Assembly (NCBI RefSeq): GCF_009494395.1
Contig: NZ_VZCB01000020.1
Span: forward strand, 18,623-82,622
DNA length: 64,000 nt
Direction: 5' to 3'
Source of the DNA: Segatella copri
Lineage (GTDB): Bacteria; Bacteroidota; Bacteroidia; Bacteroidales; Bacteroidaceae
Shown here: positions 61,715 through 64,000 of the stretch, one piece after another
How positions within the stretch are numbered: the first letter of the stretch is position 1
Layout: the number at the start of each line of letters is the position of its first letter
Notes under the pieces: model-generated
Databases searched by the model: none
What the model was told of the DNA's origin: nothing
The model's input: the letters and a program-made list of their open reading frames with translations, nothing else
Made by a program: the position numbers and the translations under genes

Positions 61715-63145
61715 TTATAGATTTTCCAGATTCTCCTGAGCAGCCTTGACACCTGCCTTGGCTGCCAAGCTGAAGTAATAGCGAGCCTGCTGGTCATTTC
61801 CCTTCAATGCCTCGTATACACCACGAGCATTCAGAGCCGCAGGACTGTTGCCAGCCTTGTCAAGATAAGCCTTGGCACCATCGGCATCACCGGCATTCAA
61901 GCGGGTATTGGCTGCATTGAGATTGGCAGTTTCGTTCTCTGGGAACATGCGGACGGCAATCTCCATCACGTCGTTAAACTCCTTACTGCCAGGCTCATAG
62001 GTCTGAGCTACCAGGAACATCTCCTCCTGACTGAGCTGCTGTGGCTTGGTCTTGATAATCTCCTTTGCCTCAGCCACATCGAATGGCTTTACCTTATACG
62101 TGATATGGTAGTCGGAATGGCGGAGGGCAGGATACCAGGTATCAAGCATGAAGCGATACTCTGACGGATACAGCTTCTTGATTTTCTGCTCACGGGCATC
62201 CGGATCCATTTTCTCATCATTGGCGATTGCCAAAATCTCTGACTTATGCTCCAGGTTACTCTCCTTGAGATAGTTGCGGAGACCATCCCAATCCTCTGCA
62301 GTAGAAGAAACGGTGAAGAGCTGGGTTGGCAGGGCTACCATACGGCGAACATAATCGGTAAGGGTCTTGGCACGGTTCTTTGCCAGATAGTCATTATGAC
62401 TGTAAGGACTCTCAGGAGAAGCATAACCATGAATGTTGATTCCGCTCACCTCCAGGTTCTTATCATCTTTCAGGGCATTGATGGTTCTTACGATGCTGTC
62501 CAACTGAGCCGGATTGCGACGGTAGTCGGCATGAAGCTCTATCTTGTTGACAGGGAAGTCGATATAAGCACGCTTATCGAGATGACGAACCTTGATTGCC
62601 TCTACGGCAGGACGTACGAAGACAGCCAACGGCTGACGGCGATGGCGGAGATGGAAATCATTTCCCTCCTCCAGGTTGCCACATCCACAAAGATCTTCAT
62701 GCATATTGAGATCGTAGTTCTTCATGACTCCCGCCACAGGAATGGAAGCGGTATACTTAAGGGTCTGTGCCTGCTTGTTGTTACGGCGAACCACCATCGC
62801 CTTTGGCGAAAGGTTCAGATGTTTGTTCCCTACCCCACGTTCATACATAATCTGCTGGCGTTTTCCGTTGATGACAATCTCAGGCAACTTATATTCCAAC
62901 TTCTGACTCTTGAAGATAGGAGTATATACCAGCTGGGTATTGGTAGGAAGGTTAAGCGAATCGAGGTTGAGATCCATCGATACCATTAAAGCGTTATTCT
63001 GCTGCGCCACCTGCACATTGCTAACCTGAATTTTGTTGGCAGCCAGCTTTACTTCATGGCAGTTCTGTGCCATAACAGTTGCAGGAGCCATCAATAAGGC
63101 AGCATATAATAAATAGGTGGTATTTCTTGAAAGTTTCATGATCAT
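61715..63145 (-). CDS. DUF3868 / OmpA-family protein with C-terminal TPR-like region
   Basis: A 476-residue secreted protein: signal peptide (MAPATVMAQ), an N-terminal DUF3868 domain (about 30-190; CHEVKLAANKIQVSNV, KLPEIVINGKRQQIMYERG), and an OmpA-like segment (about 210-300: VSGINIHGYASPESPYSHNDYLAKNRAKTLTDYV, carrying the peptidoglycan-binding-like NxxLxxxRA pattern). A C-terminal helical-repeat region (about 385-476) follows. DUF3868 and DUF3575 genes commonly sit beside type V pilus genes in Bacteroidales, and an outer-membrane assembly or anchoring role is likely. Start could be either of two nearby ATGs (MIMKLSRN). Confidence 0.88.
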   Translation of the reverse strand: MIMKLSRNTTYLLYAALLMAPATVMAQNCHEVKLAANKIQVSNVQVAQQNNALMVSMDLNLDSLNLPTNTQLVYTPIFKSQKLEYKLPEIVINGKRQQIMYERGVGNKHLNLSPKAMVVRRNNKQAQTLKYTASIPVAGVMKNYDLNMHEDLCGCGNLEEGNDFHLRHRRQPLAVFVRPAVEAIKVRHLDKRAYIDFPVNKIELHADYRRNPAQLDSIVRTINALKDDKNLEVSGINIHGYASPESPYSHNDYLAKNRAKTLTDYVRRMVALPTQLFTVSSTAEDWDGLRNYLKESNLEHKSEILAIANDEKMDPDAREQKIKKLYPSEYRFMLDTWYPALRHSDYHITYKVKPFDVAEAKEIIKTKPQQLSQEEMFLVAQTYEPGSKEFNDVMEIAVRMFPENETANLNAANTRLNAGDADGAKAYLDKAGNSPAALNARGVYEALKGNDQQARYYFSLAAKAGVKAAQENLENL

Positions 63146-63160
63146 TAATGTTAAAAGGGG

Positions 63161-63748
63161 TTATAACATATAAATGAGGGAGAGGGCAGCCTTGGTAGGT
63201 CCCACATAGTTATCGTGAGAGGATTTTAACTTCTCCCCACAGTTGCCACACTTGAACTTGTCGTACTGGATGTAGTCGTAGCCAATACCAATGGATGTTT
63301 CCAGATTCCAGTGCTTGGAAAGTGGCCACTGATAACCAGCGGTGACACCACCACCTACGTACCATCCCTCATAGCGATGGTCGCGCAAGTCCTTAATCAT
63401 ACCGAAAGGTAGCTTGACGCCTCCGGCATTAAACTGTCCACCCATAGCATGCGCACCGAGGAACCAGCCATTGAAGTTCTGGCAGAACCAATAGCGGTAT
63501 TCCGGCATCACAAGCCAGTGGCGGAGGCTGGACTGGTCACCTCCCGACTGCTTCCAAGGATTGAAGCCTACGAATACCTGAGCGGTATGCTTCTTCCCCA
63601 CAGCAGTTTCAAGTCCGATATTGGGTGTTGTTGTTGCCCAATACAGCAAATTGCTCTTTACCCCAATGTTCTGCGAAAAGCCGTTCATCGAGATCAACAT
63701 CAGTAGCATGGTTGCTAAAGACATTTTCATCACCATCGTTTTGCACAT
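63161..63748 (-). CDS. DUF3575 outer-membrane protein of the pilus operon
   Basis: A 195-residue protein: signal peptide ending near SMNGFSQ, then NIGVKSNLLYWATTTPNIGLE (DUF3575 hallmark), WLVMPEYRYWFCQNFNGWFLG, and a beta-barrel pattern ending in LIYML. A Cys pair (KCGNCG) lies near residue 160. First gene of the seven-gene operon, 15 bp before the DUF3868 gene. Start is either the first ATG (MCKTMVMKM) or one of the two internal ones. Exact role unknown. Confidence 0.85.
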   Translation of the reverse strand: MCKTMVMKMSLATMLLMLISMNGFSQNIGVKSNLLYWATTTPNIGLETAVGKKHTAQVFVGFNPWKQSGGDQSSLRHWLVMPEYRYWFCQNFNGWFLGAHAMGGQFNAGGVKLPFGMIKDLRDHRYEGWYVGGGVTAGYQWPLSKHWNLETSIGIGYDYIQYDKFKCGNCGEKLKSSHDNYVGPTKAALSLIYML

Positions 63749-64000
63749 AATTAATAATGGTTTTAATATGTAATTTCGGTTTATATATTTTTGTTAGTAT
63801 ATCTAGTTCCATTTTGAGTATACAAGTGGTTGTAACTCTACTTCATCTGGGTATACTTTTACTTATCACTTACTTGGTATACTTTGCTTGTTGTTAAGTT
63901 TAGCATATCATTTTTGACGCTGCAAATATATAAAGAAATTGCGAAATGGGGGAGACCGTCCGAAAACTTAATTAGGGAAGCAAACAACTGAATTGAGCAT
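63749..64000. promoter_or_regulatory. Upstream region of the pilus operon with three GTATAC sites
   Basis: GTATAC occurs at 63818-63823, 63851-63856 and 63877-63882; the last two lie in a common GGTATACTTT context and the first is in inverted context (GAGTATACAAGT). A minus-strand -7 element TATATTTG (63930 to 63923) would give a leader of about 165 nt containing these sites. No -33 box at 19-20 bp. No gene seen. Confidence 0.5.

Noticed and set aside
63749..64000. Invertible promoter for the pilus operon
   Set aside because: The inverted context around GTATAC is only about 10-12 bp with a gap, the segment would be very short, and no recombinase gene is nearby; kept only as possible operators.

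Overview
The window looks like chromosome from a Bacteroidota gut or oral anaerobe of the Prevotellaceae, most likely Segatella/Prevotella. I infer this from many promoters with the Bacteroidota -7 element TAnnTTTG, the general lack of Shine-Dalgarno sites, Bacteroidales-specific families (DUF5606, DUF5020, DUF3575/DUF3868, FimB/Mfa2, Mfa1-type fimbrillins), lipoproteins with acidic residues after the lipobox cysteine, and a C-terminus resembling a type IX secretion sorting domain. I found no rRNA, tRNA, CRISPR array, insertion sequence or prophage.

Layout. 1-21.7 kb is mostly housekeeping: two tandem acyl-CoA/AMP ligases (the first cut by the window edge); a minus-strand block nusB-yajC-ybbR-coaE-DUF5606; a plus-strand block rplY-pth-hslR; a Crp/Fnr-family regulator; lepA; a small lipoprotein; a minus block pheT-yebC-TSCPD; a class A penicillin-binding protein; pyrBI; glyA; and a DUF5020 outer-membrane protein. 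21.7-36 kb is accessory surface biology. It holds a DUF2807 lipoprotein with a glycine-rich 20-residue repeat, two large paralogous lipoproteins (probable beta-helix plus beta-propeller), and a tightly coupled six-gene operon: TolC-like protein, HlyD-like adaptor, TackOD1 zinc-ribbon membrane protein, processive family 2 glycosyltransferase, UDP-sugar dehydrogenase and a stand-alone receiver. I read this operon as a synthase-dependent exopolysaccharide system analogous to the alginate machinery but regulated by TackOD1 and a receiver. It is the best candidate for an undescribed system in the window.

36-47.5 kb carries pyruvate formate-lyase and its activase, separated by two small membrane proteins (one only 33 residues), a secreted GH35 beta-galactosidase, formate-tetrahydrofolate ligase (linking PFL formate to C1 metabolism), queH, a membrane metallophosphoesterase, and a serine beta-lactamase-like gene interrupted by an in-frame amber codon. 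Directly after it lies a tandem array of four 22-bp units with CAGCTG-centred palindromes.

47.7-63.7 kb is one minus-strand operon for a type V (Mfa/FimA-like) pilus: DUF3575 protein, DUF3868/OmpA protein, major fimbrillin, Mfa2/FimB-like protein, two further fimbrillin-like lipoproteins, and a 2,686-residue terminal protein with five N-terminal repeats and a T9SS-like C-terminus, which is the likely tip adhesin. The upstream region at 63.75-64 kb holds a possible promoter and three GTATAC sites.
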